DNA of 64,000 bases from Microbacterium pullorum (GTDB lineage Bacteria; Actinomycetota; Actinomycetes; Actinomycetales; Microbacteriaceae), in contig NZ_JACSQP010000008.1 in NCBI RefSeq assembly GCF_014836535.1, positions 1-64,000 of the forward strand, in the 5' to 3' direction. How positions within the stretch are numbered: position 1 is the first letter of the stretch; the number at the start of each line of letters is the position of its first letter. Under the pieces are notes generated by a model that was given only the letters and a program-made list of their open reading frames with translations, was not told the DNA's origin and did not search any database. The position numbers and the translations under genes are program-made. Below, in pieces: positions 52,810-61,847 of this stretch.

Positions 52810-54377
52810 AGCTGCGTCCCCTCTTCCAGCTGCACGAGGGTCACCGGGTCCATGAGCGATGCACCGACGCGCGCGCACACGTCGTAGAGCGGACCGGCGA
52901 AGACGGTGAGCGCGATCGTCACGGCGACCATGCCGGCGGTCGCGGCGGTCATGATGCGCGGGATCACCCGGCGACGCGTTTCGATGGCCGCGGCGGGCGC
53001 CCCGCCGAGGTACGAGATGCGCGCCTCGGTCTCGGACTCGCTGTGGTCGTCCTCGTCCTCGCGCCAGAACGACAGGTTCCAGGCCCGCATGAGCGAGTAC
53101 AGCGTGAGCAGGCTCGTGATGATGCCGGCGACGATCAGCACCATCATGAGCGGGGTGCCCACGGATGCCGCGGCGTCGAACAGCGCGAACTTGCCGATGA
53201 ACCCCGAGAAGGGCGGCAGGCCGCCGAGGTTGATCGCGGGGATGAAGTACAGCACGGCGAGCAGCGGAGCTGCGCGCATGAGGCCGCGCACCTTGAGGAT
53301 CGACGTGGATCCCGCCCGGCGCTCCACGAGCCCGACAGCGAGGAACAGCGTCGTCTGCACCACGATGTGGTGCACCGTGTAGTAGATGGTCGCGCCGATG
53401 GCGGCGGGGGTGGCGATCGCGAGCCCGAACACCATGTAGCCGATGTGACTGACGAGGGTGAACGACAGGATGCGTTTGAGCTCGGCCTGCGCGACGGCGC
53501 CGAGCACCCCCACGATCATGGTCGCCAGCGCCACGATGAGCAGCAGGGTGTTGACGTCGTTGTCGCGGAAGATCTGCGTCTCGGTGCGGATCATCGCGTA
53601 GACGCCGACCTTGGTCAGCAGGCCCGCGAACACCGCCGTGACCGGCGCGGGCGCGGTCGGGTAGGAGTCCGGCAGCCAGAACGACAACGGGAAGACGGCG
53701 GCTTTGATGCTGAACGCCAGCAGCAGCAGGATGTGCAGCACGAGTTGCGTCTGCTGCGGCAGTTCGCTCATCCGCTGCGACAGCTGCGCCATGTTCACCG
53801 TGCCCAGCGCCCCGTAGATGGCGGCGATGGCCGAGAGGAACAGAATCGACGACACGAGCGAGACCACGATGTAGACGACACCGGTGCGGATGCGCGACTC
53901 GGTGCCACCCAGGGTGATGAGCACGTACGAGGCGACCAGCAGGATCTCGAAACCGACGTAGAGGTTGAACAGGTCGCCCGCGATGAAGGCGTTGAAGATG
54001 CCCGCCGCGAGGATCAGATACGACGGGTGGAAGATCGACACCGGCGTCTCGTCGTCGCCGTCGGCGGCGCCCTGGCCGACCGAGAACAGCAGCACCGCCA
54101 GCAGCACGATGCTGGACACGACCACCAGCAGCGCGGCGAGCCGGTCGACGTAGAGCACGATGCCGAACGGGATCGGCCACCCACCCACCGACACCGCGAA
54201 CGGCACATCGGAGGAGTCCACCGCCACCAGCAGCACCGCAGCGATGATGCAGACGAGGGTCAGGGTGATGATCGAGACGACCACCTGCGTGCGACGATGA
54301 CGGCCGGCGATGAGGGCCACCGCGGCACCCAGCAGCGGCAGGGTCACCAGCAGCGGGACGAGGGTGTTCAGTGTCAT
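52806..54377 (-). CDS. mrpD: Mrp Na+/H+ antiporter subunit D
   Basis: NuoN/MnhD-type proton-channel subunit, 523 residues, about 14 helices. The conserved membrane Lys/Glu elements are in YVGFEILLVASYVLI, AFSIKAAVFPLSFWLPDSYPTAPAPV and AELKRILSFTLVSHIGYM. A charged cytoplasmic loop (WREDEDDHSESETEARIS) lies near residue 455. ATG at 54377 overlaps the mrpC stop by 4 bases. Confidence 0.94.
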   Translation of the reverse strand: MTLNTLVPLLVTLPLLGAAVALIAGRHRRTQVVVSIITLTLVCIIAAVLLVAVDSSDVPFAVSVGGWPIPFGIVLYVDRLAALLVVVSSIVLLAVLLFSVGQGAADGDDETPVSIFHPSYLILAAGIFNAFIAGDLFNLYVGFEILLVASYVLITLGGTESRIRTGVVYIVVSLVSSILFLSAIAAIYGALGTVNMAQLSQRMSELPQQTQLVLHILLLLAFSIKAAVFPLSFWLPDSYPTAPAPVTAVFAGLLTKVGVYAMIRTETQIFRDNDVNTLLLIVALATMIVGVLGAVAQAELKRILSFTLVSHIGYMVFGLAIATPAAIGATIYYTVHHIVVQTTLFLAVGLVERRAGSTSILKVRGLMRAAPLLAVLYFIPAINLGGLPPFSGFIGKFALFDAAASVGTPLMMVLIVAGIITSLLTLYSLMRAWNLSFWREDEDDHSESETEARISYLGGAPAAAIETRRRVIPRIMTAATAGMVAVTIALTVFAGPLYDVCARVGASLMDPVTLVQLEEGTQL

Positions 54378-54907
54378 CGCCCACCTCCTGCGTCGGGCCG
54401 GTCGGTGGGGGCGTCGTCGCGCAAGCCGGGGACGTCCTTCGCGTGGAGCACCGTGATGGGTGCGGTCTCGACGCCGACGAAGTCCGTCGTCGCCTCCTCG
54501 TCGTCGTCGGTGACCTCGTCGTCCATCGAGTCCTCGTCCACCGCACTGCGCTCGCGCACGGCGCGGTCCTCGGCGTCGTCCTCGACGGTGTCGGCCTGGC
54601 CGAGCTGCCACGAGCGGTAGATGAGGGCGAGGAGGAACGCCGACACCGCGAAGGTGATGACGATGGCCGTCAGGGTGAGCGCCTGCGGCAGCGGGTCGCT
54701 GACCCGCTCATCCCCGGATCCGCCTTCGCCGCCGAAGAACGGCGCCGCACCGGGCTCGCCCATGACGATCAGCAGGAAGAGGTTCGCGGCGTTTCCCAGC
54801 AGCAGGAAGCCGATGAGCACGCGGGTCAGGCTGCGCTCGAGCATCGCGTAGACACCGGCGGCGAACAGCACCGCCATGATCACGATGAGGGTCAGTGAGA
54901 CATCCAC
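54374..54907 (-). CDS. mrpC: Mrp Na+/H+ antiporter subunit C with acidic tail
   Basis: NuoK-like subunit. The first 103 residues hold three helices with GVYAMLERSLTRVLIGFLLLGNAANLFLL and LTLTAIVITFAVSAFLLALIYR. The total is 177 residues, about 60 more than usual: the tail is very acidic (DTVEDDAEDR, DEDSMDDEVTDDDEE). GTG at 54907 starts 16 bases inside the mrpAB gene. The tail is a local peculiarity of unknown meaning; a cytoplasmic cation- or pH-sensing role is only a guess. Confidence 0.9.
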   Translation of the reverse strand: MDVSLTLIVIMAVLFAAGVYAMLERSLTRVLIGFLLLGNAANLFLLIVMGEPGAAPFFGGEGGSGDERVSDPLPQALTLTAIVITFAVSAFLLALIYRSWQLGQADTVEDDAEDRAVRERSAVDEDSMDDEVTDDDEEATTDFVGVETAPITVLHAKDVPGLRDDAPTDRPDAGGGR

Positions 54908-57837
54908 GGCGCACTCACCCCCCGGTCACGCAATTCCTGCGTCTGTCGGTCGACTTCGGCGCCGAGGCTGCGCAGCACGTCGAGCACGAGGCCGATGACG
55001 ACGAGGTAGACCCCGATATCGAAGATCGTGGAGCTGACGAACTCGACGTGTCCGATCAACGGAAGCTCCGCTTCCCAGAACGTGCTCGTCAGTGGTGGGG
55101 CGCCGAAGAACAGCGGCACGACGGCGCAGCCGATCGCGAGCGCCATACCCACACCCAGCAGACGCCCGGCGTCGGTGGGCGCCGCGGCGCCCAGCTCGTA
55201 CCGGCCGCCCGCGACGTAGCGCATGACCAGTCCCATACCGGCCACGAGGCCGCCGGCGAAGCCGCCGCCGGGCAGGTTGTGACCGGCGAACAGCAGGTAG
55301 ATCGAGACGACCATGATCGTGTGGAACAGCACCCGCACGATCACTTCGAGCATGATCGAGCGGTTCTCCGGACGCACGCGCTGTCCACCGACCAGCCACG
55401 TGCGCGGCGCGCCACGGTTGGCCGCTGTCTGCGGCCGGGGCCCGTCGGCGGTGTCCACCAGCAGGCGCCGATTGCGGGCGGCCGACACCGGCAGCGGCGC
55501 GACGGCGCGCGAGAGCATGTCGGCGCGATGCGTGACGAAGACGAGGGATGCCACTCCCGTGGCGGCGAGGATGAGCACCGAGAGCTCCCCCATGGTGTCC
55601 CAGCCGCGCAGGTCCACCAACGCGACGTTGACGACGTTCCTGCCGTGACCGAGCTCGTACGCGAGCTCGGGGAACGCGTCGGAGATGGGGGCGTGCACAC
55701 GCGCACCGGTCGCGACGATGGCGACCATCGCCATCGTGAGACCGACGCCGGCGGCCAGCACCGCCCGGGCGACCGGCAGCACCGAGGCGTTGTGCTCACC
55801 GAGCCGTGCCGGGATGCGTCGCAGCACCAGCGCGAAGGCGACCAGGGTCACCGTTTCGACGAGCACCTGGGTGAGCGCGAGGTCGGGCGCACCGCTCGTC
55901 GCGAACAGCAGCACCATGCCGAAGCCGGTCACCGAGACCAGCACCACACCGGTGTAGCGCTTGCGGGCGCGCACCGCGACGATGCCGGCGACGATCATCA
56001 TGGGAGCCACGAGCACCTGGATCGGGGACTGCCAGGCGTCGAGGCTCATCTGCCATTCGGGCGAGGCGAGCAGCACCGTGCCCTCTGCGGCGACCAGCAC
56101 GACGAAGATCGTGCCGACGTACACCGGCAGCGACCCGCGCTGGGTGACGGTGACGGTGATCACCGCGAGGCGGGCGATGGAGCGAAGCACCGTGTTGTAG
56201 ACCTCGGCCGCGGTGAACGGCAGCACCCGACGGGGCATCCCGACGCGACGCACGAGCCAGAACAGCGCCGCACCGGCGGCGATCGAGCCGAGCGAGAGGA
56301 ACAGCGCCGGCTCCAGCCCGTGCCAGAGCGCGAGGTGGTACGCGTACTCGGGGGCGGCGACACCCGGACTCGCGACCGCAGCGGTGTCGGCGTAGGTCGC
56401 GAGCGCCGTGTCGAGCAGGGGCGCGGCGACGCCGGCGACCACCGTCATCCCCGCCAGCAGCACCGGCGCGCTCAGGAATCCGATGGGCGGATCAGGCCAT
56501 TCCGTCCGCGGCATATCATTGCCCGCGGCATCCTTCTTGGTCCAGAACGCACCCCAGATGAAGCGGATGCCGTAGGCGGCGGTCAGCACGGAACCCAGGA
56601 CGATCCCGATGAGGCCCACGATCGCCCACACCTGTCCTGATGCGCCCTCGGCGAGGAAGGCCGTGAGTGCCGCCTCCTTCGCGACGAAGCCGACAGTGGG
56701 GATGAATCCCACCATCGAGGCGATGGCGATGGTCGAGAACACCGCGAGCACGGGCGCCTGCCTGCCGACCCCGGAGAGCTCTCCGATGTCGCGGGTGGAC
56801 AGCTGCCGGTCGACGACGCCGACCACCAGGAACAGGGCCGACTTGAACATCGCGTGACTGATCAGCAGCGCCAGCCCCGCCAGCGCGGCGTCTCGCGTGC
56901 CGTAGCCGAGCACGGCGGTGAGCATGCCGAGCTGACTCACCGTGCCGAAGGCCAGGATGCGCTTGAGGTCGGATTCGCGCAGCGCCTGGATGCCGCCGAT
57001 GAGCATCGTGAGGATGCCGAGGCCGACCACGATCGGCCGCCACGGGGCGGCGATCGCGAACACCGGCGCGAGTCGCGCGATGAGATAGATGCCGGCCTTG
57101 ACCATGGCCGCGGCGTGCAGGTAGGCACTGACCGGCGTCGGCGCCGCCATGGCCCCGGGCAGCCAGAAGTGGAACGGGAAGATCGCCGACTTGCTGAGTG
57201 CGCCGACGAGCATGAGCACGAGGGCGGCGTCGATGACGGGACCGGTGGGGGCGAGCTCCAGGATGCCGGAGAGGCTCGTGGTGCCGGTGTCGACGACCAT
57301 GAGCACGACGCCGATCAGCATGATCAAACCGCCGAGGGTGGTCACCAGCAGCGCCTGCAGGGCGGCTCGGCGGCTCGCGCCACGGCGGTGGTAGAAGCCG
57401 ATGAGCAGGTAGGACAGCACGCTCGTGACTTCCCACAGCATGACGAGCACGACGATGTCGTCGGTGAGGACCAACCCGTACATGGCGCCGGCGAACGCCA
57501 GCAGCACGGCGCAGAACTGGCCGACGCCGTCGCGCTTGCCGTCGAAGTACCAGCGGCAGTAGATCATCACGAGCGCGCCGACGGCGGTGACGATGAGTGC
57601 CATCACCCAGCCGAGGGTGTCCATGCGCATCGACACCGAGATGTCCAGCGCCGGGATCCACGAGAACGTCTCGAACGGCGGGTCATCCGACAGCGCGCGC
57701 GGCGTGAGCGTCAGCGTGTGCGCGAAGGCGACGATCGGGAGGGCGGCGGCGGCATAGAACGCCCGCGCGCCGAAGCGGCTGACGAGCCACGGCAGCATCA
57801 GCGGAAGTATTGCGAACGCGCCGAGCACCATCAGCAT
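54892..57837 (-). CDS. mrpA: Mrp Na+/H+ antiporter fused subunits A and B
   Basis: 981 residues. Residues 1-770 are MrpA: a NuoL-like core with LLWEVTSVLSYLLIGF-type helix, SKSAIFPFHFWLPGAMAAPTPVSAYLHAAAMVKAG and SDLKRILAFGTVSQLG, plus the MrpA C-terminal part (LALTQVLVETVTLVAFALVLRR). From about residue 830 an MrpB domain follows (RSIMLEVIVRVLFHTIMVVSIYLLFAGHNLPGGGF-type segment, then FDIGVYLVVIGLVLDVL). The fusion explains why no separate mrpB exists. ATG at 57837 has GAGGAGG 6 bases upstream. It is the first gene of mrpAB-C-D-E-F-G. Confidence 0.94.
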   Translation of the reverse strand: MLMVLGAFAILPLMLPWLVSRFGARAFYAAAALPIVAFAHTLTLTPRALSDDPPFETFSWIPALDISVSMRMDTLGWVMALIVTAVGALVMIYCRWYFDGKRDGVGQFCAVLLAFAGAMYGLVLTDDIVVLVMLWEVTSVLSYLLIGFYHRRGASRRAALQALLVTTLGGLIMLIGVVLMVVDTGTTSLSGILELAPTGPVIDAALVLMLVGALSKSAIFPFHFWLPGAMAAPTPVSAYLHAAAMVKAGIYLIARLAPVFAIAAPWRPIVVGLGILTMLIGGIQALRESDLKRILAFGTVSQLGMLTAVLGYGTRDAALAGLALLISHAMFKSALFLVVGVVDRQLSTRDIGELSGVGRQAPVLAVFSTIAIASMVGFIPTVGFVAKEAALTAFLAEGASGQVWAIVGLIGIVLGSVLTAAYGIRFIWGAFWTKKDAAGNDMPRTEWPDPPIGFLSAPVLLAGMTVVAGVAAPLLDTALATYADTAAVASPGVAAPEYAYHLALWHGLEPALFLSLGSIAAGAALFWLVRRVGMPRRVLPFTAAEVYNTVLRSIARLAVITVTVTQRGSLPVYVGTIFVVLVAAEGTVLLASPEWQMSLDAWQSPIQVLVAPMMIVAGIVAVRARKRYTGVVLVSVTGFGMVLLFATSGAPDLALTQVLVETVTLVAFALVLRRIPARLGEHNASVLPVARAVLAAGVGLTMAMVAIVATGARVHAPISDAFPELAYELGHGRNVVNVALVDLRGWDTMGELSVLILAATGVASLVFVTHRADMLSRAVAPLPVSAARNRRLLVDTADGPRPQTAANRGAPRTWLVGGQRVRPENRSIMLEVIVRVLFHTIMVVSIYLLFAGHNLPGGGFAGGLVAGMGLVMRYVAGGRYELGAAAPTDAGRLLGVGMALAIGCAVVPLFFGAPPLTSTFWEAELPLIGHVEFVSSTIFDIGVYLVVIGLVLDVLRSLGAEVDRQTQELRDRGVSAPWMSH

Positions 57838-57930
57838 TCGCGGCCTCCTCAGGGGTCGCGGCCAGAGGCGCGGGCGTGCAGGATCGTGATCCAGTCTACC
57901 GGCCCGATGGTGCGACCGACGCCGTCGGGG

Positions 57931-58989
57931 TCAGGATCCGAGCGGCGGAGCGGTCGTATTCCCTTCGCGGAACACACTGCTGAAACACACCGAGGGCGCG
58001 TCCCGTTCGGCCAGCATCGCCACGACGGCTTCGCCTGCGGCACGCCCCTTCTCCGTCGCCGGCTGCACCATCGTGGTGAGCAGGGAGGGCGCCAGGCCGT
58101 CGACGTCGATGCCGTCGAAGCCGGTGACGCTCAGGTCGTCGGGCACCGTGAGTCCGCACTCCGCCGCGGCCCGCAGCACGCCCGCCGCGAGCAGATCGCT
58201 CTGCGCGAGCACCGCCGTCGGCCGCTGCTGCGCGTCGCCGAGGATCGCGCGCCCGGCCGCGAGCCCCGCATCGATCGAGCTGGCGGTCGCCGCATATGCG
58301 GGGGCGTCGGGGTAGACGTCACGCACGCCGTCGAGGCGGTGCCGCGTGACGTCGACCGTGATCTCGTGTCGGCGGCGCTCATCGATCCACCCCGGGTCGC
58401 TCTGACCGCTCGTGGGGAGTGTCACGAGGGCGACGTCGGTGTGCCCGAGGGAGCGGAGGTGGCTGGCGAGGGAGCGCTGCGCCTCGCGGTTGTCCAGGAT
58501 CACGCGAGGCACATCGGGGCCGGCATCGCCCTCGACCACGACCACGGGAATGCCGCGGGCCCGCAGCGTCGCGAGCGAATCGGCCATGCCGGGCGTGCAG
58601 CCCACCAGCACGGCGGCGTCGATCGGGGCCGTGGTCAGCGATGCTCCGGGCGAATCCCCCTCGACGCCTTCGCGCAGCAGCAGCAGACCAGCGTCGATCG
58701 GGGCGACGGCATCGGCGAGGCCGTCCATCATCAGTCGGATCACGGGGTCGAGGAACGCGGTGCCCAGCGGACCCTGGAAGACGACGCCGACGATGCCGGA
58801 ACGGCCTCGTCGGAGCGAGGCGGCACGCGGATCGGGCCCGCTGTAGCCGAGGGTGGCGGCGGCATCCATCACCCGCCGGCGCGTGGCATCCGATACGGGC
58901 GTCTTGCCGCTGAACACCACCGACGCGGTCGACGGCGACACCCCCGCCGAGCGGGCGACGTCGGCGATCGTTGCGCGGCGTGTGCTCAT
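57931..58989 (-). CDS. LacI-family regulator divergent from an MFS gene
   Basis: 352 residues. Helix-turn-helix IADVARSAGVSPSTASVVFSGK is at the N-terminus, and the ligand domain ends with LSVTGFDGIDVDGLAP and STVFREGNTT-like sequence. The ATG at 58989 has GGAGA near and a -10 box TAGCAT (59004-58999) 9 bases upstream. The 12-bp palindrome CGAATCGATTCG (59020-59031) lies between it and the MFS gene and probably is its operator for both promoters. Effector unknown. Confidence 0.88.
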   Translation of the reverse strand: MSTRRATIADVARSAGVSPSTASVVFSGKTPVSDATRRRVMDAAATLGYSGPDPRAASLRRGRSGIVGVVFQGPLGTAFLDPVIRLMMDGLADAVAPIDAGLLLLREGVEGDSPGASLTTAPIDAAVLVGCTPGMADSLATLRARGIPVVVVEGDAGPDVPRVILDNREAQRSLASHLRSLGHTDVALVTLPTSGQSDPGWIDERRRHEITVDVTRHRLDGVRDVYPDAPAYAATASSIDAGLAAGRAILGDAQQRPTAVLAQSDLLAAGVLRAAAECGLTVPDDLSVTGFDGIDVDGLAPSLLTTMVQPATEKGRAAGEAVVAMLAERDAPSVCFSSVFREGNTTAPPLGS

Positions 58990-58998
58990 GTCTCCACG

Positions 58999-59038
58999 AT
59001 GCTACGCGGTCGGCGGCGTCGAATCGATTCGGTACGCT
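58999..59038. promoter_or_regulatory. Shared divergent promoter region with 12-bp operator
   Basis: The perfect palindrome CGAATCGATTCG (59020-59031) is one base upstream of the MFS -10 box TACGCT (59033-59038) and sits where the -35 of the lacI promoter (-10 TAGCAT, 59004-58999) should be. One bound dimer could repress both genes. The whole gap is only 55 bp. Confidence 0.65.
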
Positions 59039-59044
59039 GACTCG

Positions 59045-60292
59045 GTGAATACCGCCCTGTCTCGCCGTGGGTTCGTGCGCTGGCGCACCGCCATCTTCGC
59101 GATCTTCGCCGCCAGCGGCTTGAGCATTGCAACGTGGGCCTCGCGCGTGCCGTCGATCAAAGCCGACCTCGGCATCGAGAACAGCCAGATCGGTCTGATG
59201 CTGCTGGCGATGGGCGTCGCCTCGATCCTGGGGCTGTCGGCATCGTCGGTGATCATCGCCCGCTTCGGCACGCGCACCGGCATGCTCGGCGCGATGATCG
59301 TCTTCGCCGCCGGCGTCGCCCTCATCGGCATCGGCACCAACCTCGCGCCGTCGGTGGCGGTCGTGCTGGTCGGCCTCGCGCTCTTCGGCTTCGGCAACGG
59401 CTCGGTCGACGTCATGATGAACGTCGAGGGCGCCGCGATCGAGACGCAGTCCTCCAAGACGCTGCTGCCGCTGTTCCACGCGTTCTTCAGCGTGGGCACG
59501 GTGCTCGGCGCGGGCCTCGGCGCCCTCGCCGCGAGCCTTGAGATCAACGTCTTCACCCACACCGCGGTCGTGACCGCGCTCATCGTCGTGGTCGCCTTCG
59601 TCGCGCACGCGAACGTCCCCGTGCACGTCGGGGCCGACGCCCCGCAGACGCATGCCGACGCCCCCCGCCCCGCGTGGCGGACCCGCCTCGCCGCCTCACT
59701 GTCGGCCTGGCGCGAGCCGCGCACCTATGCACTGGGCGTCGTCATGCTCGGCATGGCCTTCGCCGAAGGCGGCGCCAACGACTGGCTCGCCCTCGGCGTG
59801 AGCGAGGACCACGGCGGCGGCGACGCCCTCGGGGCGACCGCCCTCATGGTGTTCTCGGTGGCGATGACCGTCGTCCGGGTGGTGGGCGGCCCGCTCGTGG
59901 ACCGCTTCGGCCGCGTGGCGACGCTGCGCGTGCTCGCGGTGACGGCCACCGCCGGCATCGTGCTGTTCATCCTCGCACCCACCCTGCCGCTCGTCTTCGT
60001 CGGGGCGGCGCTGTGGGGCATGGGCGCGTCGCTCGGCTTCCCGCTCGGCATGTCGGCGGCCGCCGACGACCCTGCCAGGGCCGCGGCCCGCGTGAGCGCT
60101 GCGGCGACGATCGGCTACGTCGCCTTCCTCTGCGGCCCGCCGGTGCTCGGCTTCATCAGCGACCAGATCGGTCTGCTCAACACCCTCTACATCGTCGTCG
60201 CGCTGGTCGTGGCATCCGGACTCGCCTCGGGCGCCGCCCGGCCGACGGCCGGATCCACGGTGGGCGTCGGGCGCCGCGTCGAGCACGGGTAG
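59045..60292 (+). CDS. MFS transporter, YbjJ/FucP-like 12-helix
   Basis: 415 residues with 12 hydrophobic helices and a charged central loop near residue 205. It has WRTAIFAIFAASGLSIATWASRVPSIK at the N-terminus and the conserved GFGNGSVDVMMNVEGAAIE segment, both typical of the YbjJ branch of MFS. GTG at 59045 follows the -10 box by 6 bases, so it is probably leaderless. Likely controlled by the divergent LacI protein, which suggests a sugar or sugar-like substrate. Its TAG stop starts the -10 box of nucS. Confidence 0.83.
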   Translation: MNTALSRRGFVRWRTAIFAIFAASGLSIATWASRVPSIKADLGIENSQIGLMLLAMGVASILGLSASSVIIARFGTRTGMLGAMIVFAAGVALIGIGTNLAPSVAVVLVGLALFGFGNGSVDVMMNVEGAAIETQSSKTLLPLFHAFFSVGTVLGAGLGALAASLEINVFTHTAVVTALIVVVAFVAHANVPVHVGADAPQTHADAPRPAWRTRLAASLSAWREPRTYALGVVMLGMAFAEGGANDWLALGVSEDHGGGDALGATALMVFSVAMTVVRVVGGPLVDRFGRVATLRVLAVTATAGIVLFILAPTLPLVFVGAALWGMGASLGFPLGMSAAADDPARAAARVSAAATIGYVAFLCGPPVLGFISDQIGLLNTLYIVVALVVASGLASGAARPTAGSTVGVGRRVEHG

Positions 60293-60301
60293 GCTCGACG
60301 G

Positions 60302-61000
60302 GTGCGTTTGGTCATCGCCCGCTGTTCCGTCGATTACGCGGGGCGCTTGAATGCGCACCTGCCCACTGCGACGCGCCTGCTCGTCCACAAGGGCGACGGG
60401 AGCCTGCTCATCCACTCCGACGGCGGCTCGTACAAGCCGCTGAACTGGATGAGCCCGCCGTGCACCCTCACCGTCGAGCCGCCCGCTGAGGCGGGTGAGG
60501 ACGAGGAGCAGATCGTCGAGCAGTGGCGCGTCACCCACGCGAAGTCCGGCGACTCGCTCGTCGTGCGCATCTACGAGGTGCTGCACGACTCGTCGCACGA
60601 ACTGGGCGTCGATCCCGGCTTGGTGAAGGACGGCGTCGAAGCCGATCTGCAGCGGCTGCTGGCCGAGCAGGTCGGGGTGATCGGCGACGGACTGACCCTC
60701 GTGCGGCGCGAATTCCCCACCGCGATCGGGCCGGTCGACCTGCTGCTGCGCGACCCCGCCGGCGGCACGATCGCCGTCGAGGTGAAGCGCCGGGGCGACA
60801 TCGACGGCGTCGAGCAGCTCACCCGCTACCTCGAGCTGCTGGGCCGCGACCCGCACCTCGCACCGGTGACGGGCGTGTTCGCCGCGCAGGAGATCAAGCC
60901 GCAGGCGCGGGTGCTGGCCGCCGACCGCGGCATCCGCTGCGTGACGCTGGACTACGACGAGATGAAGGGCATCGACTCCGGCGCCCCCCGCCTCTTCTGA
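60302..61000 (+). CDS. nucS: Mismatch-specific endonuclease NucS/EndoMS
   Basis: 232 residues; cuts both strands at G:T and similar mismatches and replaces MutS/MutL in actinobacteria and archaea. N-terminal domain: [16 protein letters not shown] and [21 protein letters not shown] strands. The nuclease domain keeps Asp in [11 protein letters not shown] and Glu-X-Lys in [21 protein letters not shown]. The C-terminal SGAPRLF fits the beta-clamp-binding tail of bacterial NucS. GTG at 60302 lies 6 bases after TAGGCT (60290-60295), which begins with the MFS stop codon. Confidence 0.95.
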   Translation: MRLVIARCSVDYAGRLNAHLPTATRLLVHKGDGSLLIHSDGGSYKPLNWMSPPCTLTVEPPAEAGEDEEQIVEQWRVTHAKSGDSLVVRIYEVLHDSSHELGVDPGLVKDGVEADLQRLLAEQVGVIGDGLTLVRREFPTAIGPVDLLLRDPAGGTIAVEVKRRGDIDGVEQLTRYLELLGRDPHLAPVTGVFAAQEIKPQARVLAADRGIRCVTLDYDEMKGIDSGAPRLF

Positions 61001-61032
61001 CGCACCCCCTCGCCGCCGCCCCCCTCTCCCGC

Positions 61033-61099
61033 TGAGACGACATCTGGCGGACGAGACAACGGTCGTCACCCACTGTCTCGGCCACCCACTGTCGTCTCA
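61033..61099. repeat. 67-bp palindrome, GAGAC-N14-GAGAC family, copy C
   Basis: Inverted repeat centred at 61066 between nucS and the HAD gene. Left arm TGAGACGACA with GAGAC at 61034 and 61053; right arm GTCTC at 61075 and 61094 ending in TGTCGTCTCA. The outer 10 bp pair perfectly. Same geometry as copies A and B. Confidence 0.8.
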
Positions 61100-61163
61100 C
61101 CGCCCAAGGGCGGGGCGGGGCGGGCGAAGGGCGGGAGGGCGCAGGGCGGAATAGGGTGGGGGG

Positions 61164-61847
61164 ATGCCGGTGCGATCTCCTTTCTCCTGTGTGCTGTGGG
61201 ACGTCGATGGCACGATCGTCGACGCGTCCGAGGGCATCCTCCGGCGACTGGCGGTCACCCTCGAGCACTTCGGACACCCCGCGCCGACCCACGCCGAGCT
61301 CGTGCACTGGATCGGCCCGCCCATGTTCGAGTCGTTCCAGACGAACGTCGGCATGACGCCGGAACAGTCCACCGAGGCGGTCACCTTCTACCGCGTACTC
61401 GGCAAGGCCGACGGCTACACCACCGGCGCCCGGCTCTATCCCGGCATCGCGGATCTCATCGCCGACCTGGCCGCGGCCGGTGTGCCCCAGGCGACCGCGA
61501 GCTCGAAGCCCGAGGTCCAGGTGCGCACGCTCGTCGACCACTTCGGTCTCGCGCCCTCCTTCACCGCCGTCACCGGCGCCACGCCCGACGAGCGCACCCT
61601 CGCGACGAAGGCCGACATCATCGGCGAGGCGCTGCGGCGCCTCGACGCGGCCGGCGTCGACACCAGTCGCCCCGTGCTCATCGGCGACCGCCACCACGAC
61701 ATCGACGGCGCCGCCGTGCACGACGTCCCGGTGGTGTTCGTGCGCTGGGGCTTCAGCTGGCCGCACGAATCCGAGGGCGCCTCCGCGGTCGTCGACACCG
61801 TCGACGAGCTGCGGGCTCTCCTGCTCGTATCGGAGGAGACCGGGTGA
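61164..61847 (+). CDS. HAD-superfamily phosphatase (phosphoglycolate phosphatase-like)
   Basis: 227 residues. HAD motif I LWDVDGTIVDASEGI near residue 12, motif II TASSKPE near 111, motif III Lys in ATKADIIGEAL, and motif IV VLIGDRHHDIDGAAVHDVP near 173. A helical cap follows motif I, as in subclass I phosphatases of the PGP/PpaX type. The ATG lies 6 bases after TAGGGT (61152-61157). Its stop overlaps the next gene (GTGA). Substrate unknown. Confidence 0.9.
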   Translation: MPVRSPFSCVLWDVDGTIVDASEGILRRLAVTLEHFGHPAPTHAELVHWIGPPMFESFQTNVGMTPEQSTEAVTFYRVLGKADGYTTGARLYPGIADLIADLAAAGVPQATASSKPEVQVRTLVDHFGLAPSFTAVTGATPDERTLATKADIIGEALRRLDAAGVDTSRPVLIGDRHHDIDGAAVHDVPVVFVRWGFSWPHESEGASAVVDTVDELRALLLVSEETG

